Below, in pieces: positions 46,990 to 55,518 of a stretch of DNA of 64,000 nt (the first letter of the stretch is position 1; each line of letters opens with the position of its first letter). The notes below the pieces were generated by a model. That model worked only from the letters and a program-made list of their open reading frames with translations. It was not told the DNA's origin and searched no databases. The translations under genes were made by a program, and so were the position numbers. Source of the stretch: an uncultured Latescibacterota bacterium (GTDB lineage: Bacteria; Latescibacterota; UBA2968; UBA8231); assembly GCA_951813615.1 (NCBI GenBank), contig OX638377.1, forward strand, positions 1,116,001 to 1,180,000. Reading direction: 5' to 3'.

Positions 46990-48720
46990 ATGCAGGGCCT
47001 GTTGTTGTGCTTAGTGGGCGTACTATTGGTCGGCTGTGGAGATGGAGGGCACAAGAATGTGCCACGGAGCCGGACCTTGGTCATGGATTGTTCGAGCTTG
47101 CAGGACTGTAGCGGGCAGATCAAGGATTACAATTCGTTTAACCCGTTTTTGCTGACTGGCGTCTCCAAGACGGGTTGGAATTTTCAGTACGAGCCGCTGT
47201 ACTTCTACAACGCCTACAGCCAGCAAGCCGACAACATCATCCCCTGGATCGCCACCGGGCACGAGTACAACGACGACTATACCGAGGTTACCATCCACAT
47301 CCGCAAGGGGGTCGAGTGGAGCGATGGGCAGCCGTGGACGGCGCACGACTTGGTCTTTACGGTCAACATGCTCAAGGACAACGCGCCGCATTTGTCTTTT
47401 TCCACGGATATGCAAGTTTGGGTAAAGAGTGCCGTGGCCACCGACGCCCACACGGCCAAAATCGCGCTTACCAAACCCAATCCGCGCTTTGTCTTCAGCT
47501 ACTTCACCAACAACTTCGACAACGGCATCCCCATTGTACCCAAGCACATTTGGGAGGGGCAAGACCCGCAGACGTTCAACAACTTCGACCAAGAGAAGGG
47601 CTGGCCGGTAGCCAGCGGCCCGTACGAGATCTTCATTTCCGTGCCCGAGCAGCGGGTGTGGGATTTGCGTCCGGGTTGGTGGGCGCAGAAGACGGGCTTT
47701 CACCAGCCCCCGGCGGTGGAGCGCATCATCTACCTGACCCACATGGAGGAGACCAAGCGGGTGCAGAACTTGATCTCCAACGCCATGGACACCTGCCTCG
47801 ACATCCGGCCGCCGAATATACAATCGATCCTCGACGCCAATCCCAATGTCTCTACTTGGACCGGGCGCGAGTTGCCGCTCGGGTATCTCGACTGGTGGCC
47901 GGTGTGTTTGGGGTTCAACAATTTGGAGCCGCCGTTTGACGACCCAGAGATCCGCCGCGCTATCAACTACGCCATTGACCGCGACCAATTGGTGGCCATT
48001 GGTTGGCAGGGAGCGGGGACCAAATCGCATTTGCCGCTGCCGGACTTCCCACCCATCCGCCAATACACGGATACGATTCAAGACTTGGTGGAAAAGTACG
48101 AGATCGGCGTCCACGACCCGGCTAAGTCCGCGGCGATTATGGAGCGCAAAGGGTGGAGCAAGGACGCCGAGGGTTTCTGGACCAAAGAGGGCGAGCGGCT
48201 CAAGATCGTCATCGACATTTTCGATATTTTTACGGACTTAGCACCGGTCTTGGTGGCGCAGTTGGAGCGGGCGGGTTTTGATGCCGACTTCCGCATGACG
48301 CCCGATGCGTTTTCGCGCATGGCGCAGGGCACGGCGCGGGCGTTCTTGATGGGCAATGGCGCGAGCGTGCGGGATCCGTACTTCACGTTGCGGCTCTACC
48401 ACAGCCGCTTCGTCCAACCCACTGGTACGCACTCCGAGCGGTTCTGGCGCTGGTCGAACCCGGAGTTTGACGCGCTAGTTGATCAGATGGGGCAGACCGC
48501 GCCCGACGACCCGGCGCTGCAAACGCTCTTCCGCGAGGCCATGGAAATCTGGCTGGCCGAACTGCCCGCCATCCCCATCGTACAGTGGTATCACCGCATC
48601 CCGCACAACCAGACCTATTGGAAGAACTGGCCGTCGGAGGAAAACCCCTATATCAACAGCGCCTACTGGCACAACACTTGGCTTTTGGTGCTGCTTGGGC
48701 TGGAGCCTACCCAAGGATAG
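46990..48720 (+). CDS. Extracellular solute-binding protein (SBP family 5) lipoprotein
   Basis: 576 aa. A lipoprotein signal ends LLVGC at residue 16. The core is that of DppA/OppA proteins: WSDGQPWTAHDLVFTV, VASGPYEI, and the C-terminal lobe with a Tyr/Trp-rich end. Delivers peptides or other oligomers to the transporter encoded just upstream. Unusually it is last in the operon, 17 nt after the second ATPase, with its own GGAG site. Confidence 0.92.
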   Translation: MQGLLLCLVGVLLVGCGDGGHKNVPRSRTLVMDCSSLQDCSGQIKDYNSFNPFLLTGVSKTGWNFQYEPLYFYNAYSQQADNIIPWIATGHEYNDDYTEVTIHIRKGVEWSDGQPWTAHDLVFTVNMLKDNAPHLSFSTDMQVWVKSAVATDAHTAKIALTKPNPRFVFSYFTNNFDNGIPIVPKHIWEGQDPQTFNNFDQEKGWPVASGPYEIFISVPEQRVWDLRPGWWAQKTGFHQPPAVERIIYLTHMEETKRVQNLISNAMDTCLDIRPPNIQSILDANPNVSTWTGRELPLGYLDWWPVCLGFNNLEPPFDDPEIRRAINYAIDRDQLVAIGWQGAGTKSHLPLPDFPPIRQYTDTIQDLVEKYEIGVHDPAKSAAIMERKGWSKDAEGFWTKEGERLKIVIDIFDIFTDLAPVLVAQLERAGFDADFRMTPDAFSRMAQGTARAFLMGNGASVRDPYFTLRLYHSRFVQPTGTHSERFWRWSNPEFDALVDQMGQTAPDDPALQTLFREAMEIWLAELPAIPIVQWYHRIPHNQTYWKNWPSEENPYINSAYWHNTWLLVLLGLEPTQG

Positions 48721-48832
48721 GGTGTGTGGGGTTTGTGTCTCTTTTCTCGTATATTCCCTTTGTCGTGGGCCTAGTTTGAAGGTCATGCAGAAGAGTTCCT
48801 TCCAATCACGATCAGTTTGAGGGAAAGAAACC

Positions 48833-49375
48833 ATGCGACAGCGTCAGAGCTACAAAAACCCGTCTATAGAGACGGATGAGCGAGATCTTTTCGATATACG
48901 GCCAAGCGAAGAAAAGGATGGTTTAGAGGCGGCAGCGGCTCAAAAAGTTCTTGTCGAGGATCAAGAGCGAGAACGAATCGCAAATAGGCTGTGGACGGCC
49001 TTTGCAGCCGATCCTCTCGAGGACGGAATGTCCCATCCAGCCGAGGAGATCATTGGAGAAGCATTGCGATCTACGGAAGACAAACCCATCCTCGATTGGT
49101 TTCGGACTTTTTCCTTGGACGCTGAGCGACCGAATTTTGCGGCATCAGTTCTGCGTTGCTTGGGGCGTCAAACACCTCCGGGGACGGATTCATGGCGTAC
49201 CGAACTCGTGAGAGACGGATTGGCTGTGGACGATGTAGAGATTAGAGATGCCGCGGTGCAAGCCGCAGAATCTTGGGGTGATCGAAGTTTGGCGGATGTT
49301 ATGAAAGCACATCGCGAAGCCGAGCCGTGGCTTCGCGAGTACATAGAGAATGTTATAAGCGATTTGGGAGAATAG
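48833..49375 (+). CDS. Hypothetical protein, possibly helical-repeat
   Basis: 180 aa, not recognised. The N-terminal third is charged; the C-terminal part (VLRCLGRQ..., VEIRDAAVQAAESWGDRSLADVM) has the look of HEAT-like helical pairs. It is followed after 3 nt by another unrecognised gene, so the two probably form a functional pair. Confidence 0.55.
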   Translation: MRQRQSYKNPSIETDERDLFDIRPSEEKDGLEAAAAQKVLVEDQERERIANRLWTAFAADPLEDGMSHPAEEIIGEALRSTEDKPILDWFRTFSLDAERPNFAASVLRCLGRQTPPGTDSWRTELVRDGLAVDDVEIRDAAVQAAESWGDRSLADVMKAHREAEPWLREYIENVISDLGE

Positions 49376-49378
49376 CCT

Positions 49379-49876
49379 GTGTTTCTGGCCCGTAAGATCT
49401 CGCTTGCGAAGTGGTCAAAAAAAAGCGAATTGGAAGTGGGCGAGATTCCGGCAGATGCCGTGACCGCGGACCTGCGAACGCAAGACAACAAGCTTTCATT
49501 CTGGAGATGCGGCGACGGGGAGGGGATAGAAGTCAACGAGGCCGTACTGGCACTAGCCGCCGCGGGCACTCGCGTCGATAAAATTGATGTTGTTTGGTTG
49601 GCCGCCGATGAGTTATGCTCCGACGGTCAAACTTTGCAAGATACCAAGGGAAGAACCCCTGTCCTTGAGTTGGCCGAATTACACGTTGATGTGTGCCGAT
49701 TGGATTACATGCGCCTCGGAAAGGTCGCTCAACACATTTTTACCGCAATCCAAAAGGATCAGTACCTTCGGCTTGGGAAAGCGCGTGTCAAGCAACTCTT
49801 GGCGGAGGCGGTCAAACAAGAGCGTATTAACCCTAACGATCTCCAGAAGCGCGTTCGTGAGGAGCTTGGTCTGTGA
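49379..49876 (+). CDS. Hypothetical protein, partner of the preceding gene
   Basis: 165 aa starting at GTG 49379, not recognised. A mixed alpha/beta domain (VDKIDVVWLAADELC) is followed by a basic helical C-terminus ending in DLQKRVREELGL. No catalytic motif is visible. Its 3-nt distance to the previous gene argues for joint function. Confidence 0.55.
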   Translation: MFLARKISLAKWSKKSELEVGEIPADAVTADLRTQDNKLSFWRCGDGEGIEVNEAVLALAAAGTRVDKIDVVWLAADELCSDGQTLQDTKGRTPVLELAELHVDVCRLDYMRLGKVAQHIFTAIQKDQYLRLGKARVKQLLAEAVKQERINPNDLQKRVREELGL

Positions 49877-49990
49877 GACGGAGAAGCCAAGTCAAGATAG
49901 AGGAAATAGCGGTAGTGGTTCAGTTTGAAATCTTATAGTCTTTGACGCAACGCACACAAATTATAAAATTAAATGCAGTAGCACTTCATA

Positions 49991-50058
49991 GCCCCGCTGG
50001 CTTCCTCACGGAGAAAGCGGGGCGCCTCCTTTGCCTTTTAGCGTTAGCCGACGCTAAA
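49991..50058 (+). other. Two consecutive hairpins, possible terminator or leader structure
   Basis: GCCCCGCT (49991) pairs with AGCGGGGC (50016-50023), followed by a pyrimidine-rich stretch, then TTTAGCGT (50037) pairs with ACGCTAAA (50051-50058). The first could end transcription of the 48.8-49.9 kb pair. The stretch between 49877 and 50085 holds no other feature I can support. Confidence 0.4.
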
Positions 50059-50085
50059 GGGCGCAATCACGGGAGACCAATTCCT

Positions 50086-50442
50086 ATGGCTACTTCCAAT
50101 ATTACCATTTCTCCCCAGCTTCAACAAACTCCTCGCCCTGACATTGGCGATCTTGTCGTTTGCCGAATAATTTCGCCCAAGGAGCACAGTTATTGGGTTG
50201 TTAAAGAGGTGTCGATGGTTGACAGTGTCGGTACGATCACGCATGTGTGCGCGGTTGGTTCTCCCCATGTGCAAAGCAAGATGTCCGAATTCACCGAATA
50301 TAAAACACCTCTCGATCAAGCGCTTATGAAGGGATTTGTCCACGCCCATCATGTTCAGCGCGACCACGCTGGAAGGATTGATAAGGTGTTACCTGCCAAC
50401 TGTGACATAAACCAATTCTTCGATATTTTCGAGTGTCGATAG
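50086..50442 (+). CDS. Hypothetical protein
   Basis: 118 aa, not recognised. A strand-rich segment GDLVVCRIISPKEHSYWVVK suggests a small beta-barrel, with a His-rich stretch (HAHHVQRDH) later. I use ATG 50086, with GGGAG 13 nt upstream. The frame stays open to about 49942, but that part is covered by hairpins and has no good start. Confidence 0.45.
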   Translation: MATSNITISPQLQQTPRPDIGDLVVCRIISPKEHSYWVVKEVSMVDSVGTITHVCAVGSPHVQSKMSEFTEYKTPLDQALMKGFVHAHHVQRDHAGRIDKVLPANCDINQFFDIFECR

Positions 50443-50549
50443 CCCGACAATGACTCCAGATGACTTCGACGAATACACTGATAGAGAAATCATCATAACG
50501 GTTAATAGCCTGTTGTAGGCGAATCGCCTCTTTACAGAAAGGAAGCACA

Positions 50550-50963
50550 ATGATAAGCATCCTTATTGCACTTATGCTATTGCTATGTGTTCCGATGGAA
50601 AGTTGGACCAAGCACAAACCAATGGATAAACACTTAATTATTTATATTTTTCAGCAAATGTTTAAAGAAGTTGGCGGACCTGAAACAGTACATATCGTAC
50701 TTAGCGCGATTCAAGAATCAAAAACAGACGACGATCTTGAAATAGTGCTAAAGGCCGCCAAAATAGACCCCAAAAAAGCAATGAGAGCATTTACAGGGTC
50801 ATCCATTGTCCTTCAAATGGTCAATGGTGGAATACCAACAGACCAAGCAATAGCAATCACAAAACAAACTCTACCAGAGGAATTAGAAAAAGATTATTCT
50901 GCTGCTTCTGTACTTGTACTAGCCTTTAAAAACAAAGGGGAACCCATAGACTCAACTAGGTAG
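50550..50963 (+). CDS. Hypothetical protein with N-terminal hydrophobic segment
   Basis: 137 aa, not recognised. The first 14 residues are hydrophobic (ILIALMLLLCVP) and could be a signal or a membrane anchor. The rest is helical. DNA here is markedly AT-rich against the rest of the window. GAAAGGAAG lies 7 nt upstream of the ATG. 50443-50549 and 50964-51124 show no supported gene. Confidence 0.5.
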   Translation: MISILIALMLLLCVPMESWTKHKPMDKHLIIYIFQQMFKEVGGPETVHIVLSAIQESKTDDDLEIVLKAAKIDPKKAMRAFTGSSIVLQMVNGGIPTDQAIAITKQTLPEELEKDYSAASVLVLAFKNKGEPIDSTR

Positions 50964-51124
50964 CCAAGACATTGCGACAGGCTGAACTATTACTACATAC
51001 AGGACTCGATTCTAAAGTATCATTTAAAGAAAATGGCCTCGACTTAAATGTATTATTACATAAAGAGGACTAGCGAATATCCAATGGAAATATTTTTCAA
51101 ACTGACACCACTACCAAATGGCCA

Positions 51125-51421
51125 ATGGAGATTCATACTTACCGGAGCGTCTGGGATGCTATTGCGGACAGCCCCGAAGAAGCGGCTAACCTCAAGCTCC
51201 GTTCTCTGCTAATGGATGCCATAAAGGCGTACATTGACCAAGAGAAACTCACTCAGGAAGAGGCAGCCGAACAGCTTGGTGTGACGCAATCGCGTGCGAG
51301 TGAGCTCGTCAATGGCCGAATCAGCAAATTCACCATCGACAAGCTAGTGAACATGGCCGCACGAGTTGGGCTGACTACTCGGATTACTGTCAAGAGGGAA
51401 GAAGTCGTAGAGGTAGGATAA
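51125..51421 (+). CDS. XRE-type HTH protein, HigA-like antitoxin, orphan
   Basis: 98 aa. The helix-turn-helix is LTQEEAAEQLGVTQSRASELVNG (the two helices around residues 40-60), and the N-terminus SVWDAI.DSPEEAANLKLRS is typical of small antitoxins paired with RelE/HigB-like toxins. No toxin gene is found in the 160 bp upstream or downstream. Ends 13 bp before the aldo/keto reductase gene, so it may now regulate that transcript. Confidence 0.75.
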   Translation: MEIHTYRSVWDAIADSPEEAANLKLRSLLMDAIKAYIDQEKLTQEEAAEQLGVTQSRASELVNGRISKFTIDKLVNMAARVGLTTRITVKREEVVEVG

Positions 51422-51434
51422 AAGGAGAACAACC

Positions 51435-52301
51435 ATGCGCTATCGGCGATTTGGGCGCACGGAATTACAGGTGAGCGCGGTCAGCTTGGGCGGGGCCTAC
51501 TTGGGGGGCAAAGAGGATCCAGAACGCGCCGAGGAAAACGCTCGGGCGATTGTGCGGCGCGCGCTGGATTTGGGCTGCAATTACATAGATACAGCTCCGC
51601 TCTACGGGCCGAGCGAAGAGCTACTGGGCAAGGCGCTGGCTGGGGAGCGCCGCCCCTTTTACTTGGCGACCAAGGTCGGGTTTAGACCGGAAGACTTTGA
51701 CTACCGGCGCGATTCGGTCTTGCAGAGTTTGGAGCGCAGCTTGGCATTGCTGGGTCTAACTAAGCTCACGGTGGCGCAGATCCACGAGGTGAACATGGCG
51801 GGCTGGGAGCGGATCGTGGAGAAAGGCGGGACGTTAGAGGGCTTGCGCGCCGCGCAAAAACAGGGGCTGTGCGATTTTATCGGCGTGACGGGCCGGGCCA
51901 TCCCCCTGTTGGCGCGGCTGGCGGCGACCGGTGAATTTGATACGGTGCTGTGCTACCACGACTACCATCCCTGTGTGCAGTTAGCGGCGGAGGAAGTCTT
52001 GCCAGCCGCCGCGCAAAGCGATATGGGCGTGGTACTGGCGACGGTGCTGGCTGGGGGTGTGTACGTCGCTGGCAAGGACCAGCGTGCGGCGGTGGAGCGT
52101 CGGTTTGAGGGTGAGGAAGAGCGGCAACGCGCTTGGGCGACGATTGCTCGGCTGGAGCAGGAGGAGTCCACGCTACCGCAGAGCGCGTTTCGCTGGGCCT
52201 TGGCCGATGAGCGGGTCTCGACCGTGTCCAGTGGCGCGGCAAGCGTGGCGGAGCTAGAGGAAGTGGTGCAGGCCGGGGATATGACGCCGCTGGAGCATTA
52301 G
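51435..52301 (+). CDS. Aldo/keto reductase
   Basis: 288 aa, TIM-barrel NADP oxidoreductase. Catalytic set: Asp in NYIDTAPLYG with Tyr, Lys in YLATKVGF, and His in QIHEVNM. Resembles L-fucose/D-threo-aldose dehydrogenases. AAAGGAG precedes ATG 51435. Substrate not known, but three aldo/keto reductases lie within 10 kb. Confidence 0.88.
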   Translation: MRYRRFGRTELQVSAVSLGGAYLGGKEDPERAEENARAIVRRALDLGCNYIDTAPLYGPSEELLGKALAGERRPFYLATKVGFRPEDFDYRRDSVLQSLERSLALLGLTKLTVAQIHEVNMAGWERIVEKGGTLEGLRAAQKQGLCDFIGVTGRAIPLLARLAATGEFDTVLCYHDYHPCVQLAAEEVLPAAAQSDMGVVLATVLAGGVYVAGKDQRAAVERRFEGEEERQRAWATIARLEQEESTLPQSAFRWALADERVSTVSSGAASVAELEEVVQAGDMTPLEH

Positions 52302-52320
52302 AACCATCTGGGATGAGGGA

Positions 52321-52348
52321 GATGCTTCGACTCCGCTCAGCATGACAG
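52321..52348. repeat. REP-like palindromic fragment
   Basis: GATGCTTCGACTCCGCTCAG followed by CATGACAG. The ends ATGCT and AGCAT pair. This type of short intergenic palindrome recurs in many bacterial genomes. It lies between convergent genes. Only one copy was noticed in the window. Confidence 0.35.
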
Positions 52349-52399
52349 GAGGCATACCATCAACGCTGAGTATGCAGACGAATACTTCCAGACAGCTTC

Positions 52400-53452
52400 T
52401 TAAATCCAGCCGTGCTGGGTAGTTACGGGCGCGCCAGAAGTCTGGGTTTGCCAATGCGGGCGGCGGCCTATTTTGACCTCGCGGCGGGTGAGGGACGAGG
52501 CTTCGGCGGCGAAGAGGATTTCCATGATGTGCCGCCCGTATTGGCCGTGGGTCGGCGGCTCGATGTTGAGCGCGATGGCCTCGGCAAAGCTCTCCCACTC
52601 GTGGTACATCTCGGTCGGCGCATCCTCAAACGGAACATCTTCCCACGTATCGCCCTGGCCTACTTTGACGTATTTCTCGCCGTGCTGGCTGAAGCGCAGT
52701 GAGCCGTTGGCGCAGATCACTTGGCATTCAAAATTCGGCGCGCCATCCGTGTATCCAACTGCTACAGCCGTGCCCGCGAGACCGTTCTTGTAGCGAATAA
52801 AGGCCGTGGCGGAATCGTCGCTGGCTTGGTAGTGAGCGCGAGTGCCAATGGAAGCTGAGACCGACGCGGCTTGCGAAGCCATCACCCACGTGAGCCGATC
52901 GACGACGTGGACGCCGTTGGTCAACCACATGCCGCCGCCGTGGAAGCGGCTTCGGTACTGGGGACGCCGCCCGGCAAAATTCCAGTTTTTCGACATGTAG
53001 CTGACCGCCGTAATCACAGGGCCGAGCTGGCCGGAATCGAGGATTTCCTTGGCCTTGAGGCTGGTGCTGTAAAAGTGCTGCGACAGCCCGACCATCAGCT
53101 TGACATTGTTTTCGGCGGCCGCAGCGACCATGGCGTCGCATTGCTCTAGGCTGATGGCCATGGGCTTTTCGACGAGTACGTGCTTGCCGGCGCGGCAGGC
53201 GTCGATGGTGAGCTGGTGGTGCAACTGGTGGCCGAGCACGACGGCGACCGCATCGACGTCGGCATCTTCTAAGAGTTCGTGGTGCGTTGAATAGCCCTTG
53301 GGAATATGGTACTTGTCCATGTACTCGCGTCGCTTTTCTTCGAATAGATCGGCGACTGCGACGACTTCTACTTGGTCGAGATGGGCGATTGAATCACAGT
53401 GAGAGCGGGCAATGCCGCCGAGGCCAATGATGCCGACTTTGAGAGCTGCCAT
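52400..53452 (-). CDS. Gfo/Idh/MocA family oxidoreductase
   Basis: 350 aa. Rossmann motif VGIIGLGGIARSHC, VLVEKPMAIS (EKP near residue 96), and the C-terminal sheet domain with HGGGMWLTNGVHVVDRLTW. NAD(P)-dependent sugar or inositol oxidoreductase of unknown substrate. Single gene on the minus strand with its own promoter (53486-53514); convergent with the aldo/keto reductase. Confidence 0.9.
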   Translation of the reverse strand: MAALKVGIIGLGGIARSHCDSIAHLDQVEVVAVADLFEEKRREYMDKYHIPKGYSTHHELLEDADVDAVAVVLGHQLHHQLTIDACRAGKHVLVEKPMAISLEQCDAMVAAAAENNVKLMVGLSQHFYSTSLKAKEILDSGQLGPVITAVSYMSKNWNFAGRRPQYRSRFHGGGMWLTNGVHVVDRLTWVMASQAASVSASIGTRAHYQASDDSATAFIRYKNGLAGTAVAVGYTDGAPNFECQVICANGSLRFSQHGEKYVKVGQGDTWEDVPFEDAPTEMYHEWESFAEAIALNIEPPTHGQYGRHIMEILFAAEASSLTRREVKIGRRPHWQTQTSGAPVTTQHGWI

Positions 53453-53485
53453 AGGGTATCCTTTGGTGTGAATGAAGGCGCGTTA

Positions 53486-53514
53486 AGTATAGACTGCGGC
53501 TTGGCCGGCGACAA
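53486..53514 (-). promoter_or_regulatory. Sigma-70-type promoter for the Gfo/Idh gene
   Basis: Minus strand TTGTCG (53514-53509), 17-nt spacer, TATACT (53491-53486), about 33 nt before the ATG at 53452. Confidence 0.6.
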
Positions 53515-53526
53515 ATCGCCGCCCAT

Positions 53527-53555
53527 TTGCGGCAAAATAAATTATGTCCTAAGAT
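53527..53555 (+). promoter_or_regulatory. Possible promoter for the DUF6785 gene (leaderless transcript)
   Basis: TTGCGG, 17-nt spacer, TAAGAT. The predicted start falls at about the ATG 53562, and no ribosome site is seen, so the transcript may be leaderless. Weak -10. Confidence 0.3.
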
Positions 53556-53561
53556 GCTCTG

Positions 53562-55505
53562 ATGCCCGGTAATTTTACCTATCGCTCGTTCGCCGTGGGT
53601 GCATTGCTCTCGCTGGCGATCAACATGTTCTTCGCCTATGCTCGGCTGGCGATGGCCACCGCGGGCATGTCCTCCGATTACATCACTGCCGGCGCGGTAT
53701 TCCTGTTCTTTCTGGTAGTGGCTTTTATCAATCCCGTGCTCAAGCTAATGCGCCGTACTTGGGGCTTTAATCGCTCTGAGCTGATCGTCATCTACGCGAT
53801 GATGATCATTGGCTCGGCCATTCCTACGTGGGGCTTTACGGGCAACTTGATCGCTATGTTGCCCAATATCTACTACTACGCCACCCCCGAGAATAACTGG
53901 TCGGAGCTGTTGCATCCCTACGTCCGCGAGTGGATGGTGCCGCAGGACCCAGACGCGATCAAGTACTTCTTCGAGGGCTTGCCCAAGGGTCAGCCCATCC
54001 CCTGGGAACACTGGATGGTGCCGCTTGCGGCTTGGGTCTCGTTCATTCTGGCGATCTACCTGATGATGATCTGCATCGCGTCGATCGTCCGCCGCCAATG
54101 GGTTGACTACGACCGCTTGACCTTTCCGCTGTTGCAGCTACCCATCGACCTGACCGAAGAAGGCAAGAGCGGGTCCATCATCACTCCGCTGTTTAAAAGG
54201 CCGCTTTTGTGGATCGGGTTCGCGCTGCCCTTTTTGCTATACAGCACCAACGCCTTAAACCACTATTTCCCCTTTATCCCCGAAGTGCAGTTGCGCAATA
54301 ACATCTCGCTGTTTAACCACGCGCTGACGCTGACGACCAACGTGAACTTTGTCGCGCTGGGGCTGGCGTACTTTTTGAGCTTAGACGTGGGGTTGAGCAT
54401 CTGGCTCTTCCACTTGTTGACCAAAGCGCAGATCACCACCGAGAACGTCCTCGGCTATTCGCTGCCCGGCCGCCGCGACCTGTTTATGGAAGGCTCGATG
54501 TCGGTGTCCTACGAGGGTATGGGGGCCATGCTAGTACTGGTGCTCTACGGGCTGTGGAACAGTCGCGGCTATCTGCGGCAGGTCTGGCGCAAGGCTCTGT
54601 ACAACGAGGGAGGATTGGATGATTCGCAGGAGATTCTCTCGTATCGGGCGGCGCTCATCGTCTTGGTCCTATCCAGTGCGTACGCTACGGGCTGGCTGAT
54701 CCTATCAGGTGTGCCTTGGTGGGTCGCGCTGTTTTTTCTTTTCGTCGCCTTCTGCATTTTTTACGGGTTGACGCGGATCGTCGCCGAGGGCGGGTTGGGG
54801 TTTGCGCGGGCGCAGATGACGGCGCAGCCGTTTGTAATCGACGCAGTGGGCACAGAGGCGATAGGTCCATCGGGGCTGGTGAGCTTGGGGATGACCTTTA
54901 GCTGGGCGGGCGATTTGCGCACCATGGTGATGGCCTCGGCGATCAATGGACTCAAGCTGGCCGATATTGGCCAAGTGCGGGGACGGCCGCTGTTTTGGGC
55001 ACTGATGCTCTCGATTGTGGTTGGCTTGGTTGGTTCGATATGGATGGTGGTGTGGATGGGGTACCAGTATGGAGGCATCAATTTGGACTGGTGGTTCTAC
55101 AATCGCTTCGGCGAGATCGTCCACGGTGACTCGGCCTATAAGATCGCCAACCCGAAGCATCCCTTAAACGACTTTGGCGAGATCGGGCCGCGCTTCATGT
55201 TCGCGGGAATCGGTGCGGCGATCATGGGGTTGTTGATGTACGCTCGGCATCATTTTATGTGGTGGCCGGTACATTACCTCGGCTTCCCCATCGGCGCGAC
55301 CCTGACGATCATCTGGACGTGGTTCAGCATTTTTATCGGCTGGGTCTTGAAGGCGCTGGTGCTCAAATACGGCGGCGTGACGCTTTATAGACAGCTACGG
55401 CCTTTGTTTTTGGGGTTTATTTTGGGGCACATTTTTGTCTCGGGATTCTGGGTACTCTTCGACTATATCACTGGGGAGACCGGCAATCGGATCCCGATTT
55501 TTTGA
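53562..55505 (+). CDS. DUF6785-type polytopic membrane protein
   Basis: 647 aa with 12 or more hydrophobic segments. Shared blocks with the gene at 62001-63920 include YYATPENNWS, a Trp-rich loop after it, and a KYGG..LYR motif (KYGGVTLYRQL) near the C-terminus. These OPT-like membrane proteins are common in uncultured bacteria with large sugar-catabolic repertoires; transport is likely but the substrate is unknown. Followed 13 nt later by an aldo/keto reductase gene, suggesting an operon. Confidence 0.8.
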   Translation: MPGNFTYRSFAVGALLSLAINMFFAYARLAMATAGMSSDYITAGAVFLFFLVVAFINPVLKLMRRTWGFNRSELIVIYAMMIIGSAIPTWGFTGNLIAMLPNIYYYATPENNWSELLHPYVREWMVPQDPDAIKYFFEGLPKGQPIPWEHWMVPLAAWVSFILAIYLMMICIASIVRRQWVDYDRLTFPLLQLPIDLTEEGKSGSIITPLFKRPLLWIGFALPFLLYSTNALNHYFPFIPEVQLRNNISLFNHALTLTTNVNFVALGLAYFLSLDVGLSIWLFHLLTKAQITTENVLGYSLPGRRDLFMEGSMSVSYEGMGAMLVLVLYGLWNSRGYLRQVWRKALYNEGGLDDSQEILSYRAALIVLVLSSAYATGWLILSGVPWWVALFFLFVAFCIFYGLTRIVAEGGLGFARAQMTAQPFVIDAVGTEAIGPSGLVSLGMTFSWAGDLRTMVMASAINGLKLADIGQVRGRPLFWALMLSIVVGLVGSIWMVVWMGYQYGGINLDWWFYNRFGEIVHGDSAYKIANPKHPLNDFGEIGPRFMFAGIGAAIMGLLMYARHHFMWWPVHYLGFPIGATLTIIWTWFSIFIGWVLKALVLKYGGVTLYRQLRPLFLGFILGHIFVSGFWVLFDYITGETGNRIPIF

Positions 55506-55518
55506 GGGGGAAAAACTA

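Noticed and set aside
49942..50085. N-terminal extension of the 50086 gene
   Set aside because: It covers two stable hairpins, lacks a ribosome site and begins with a weak codon.
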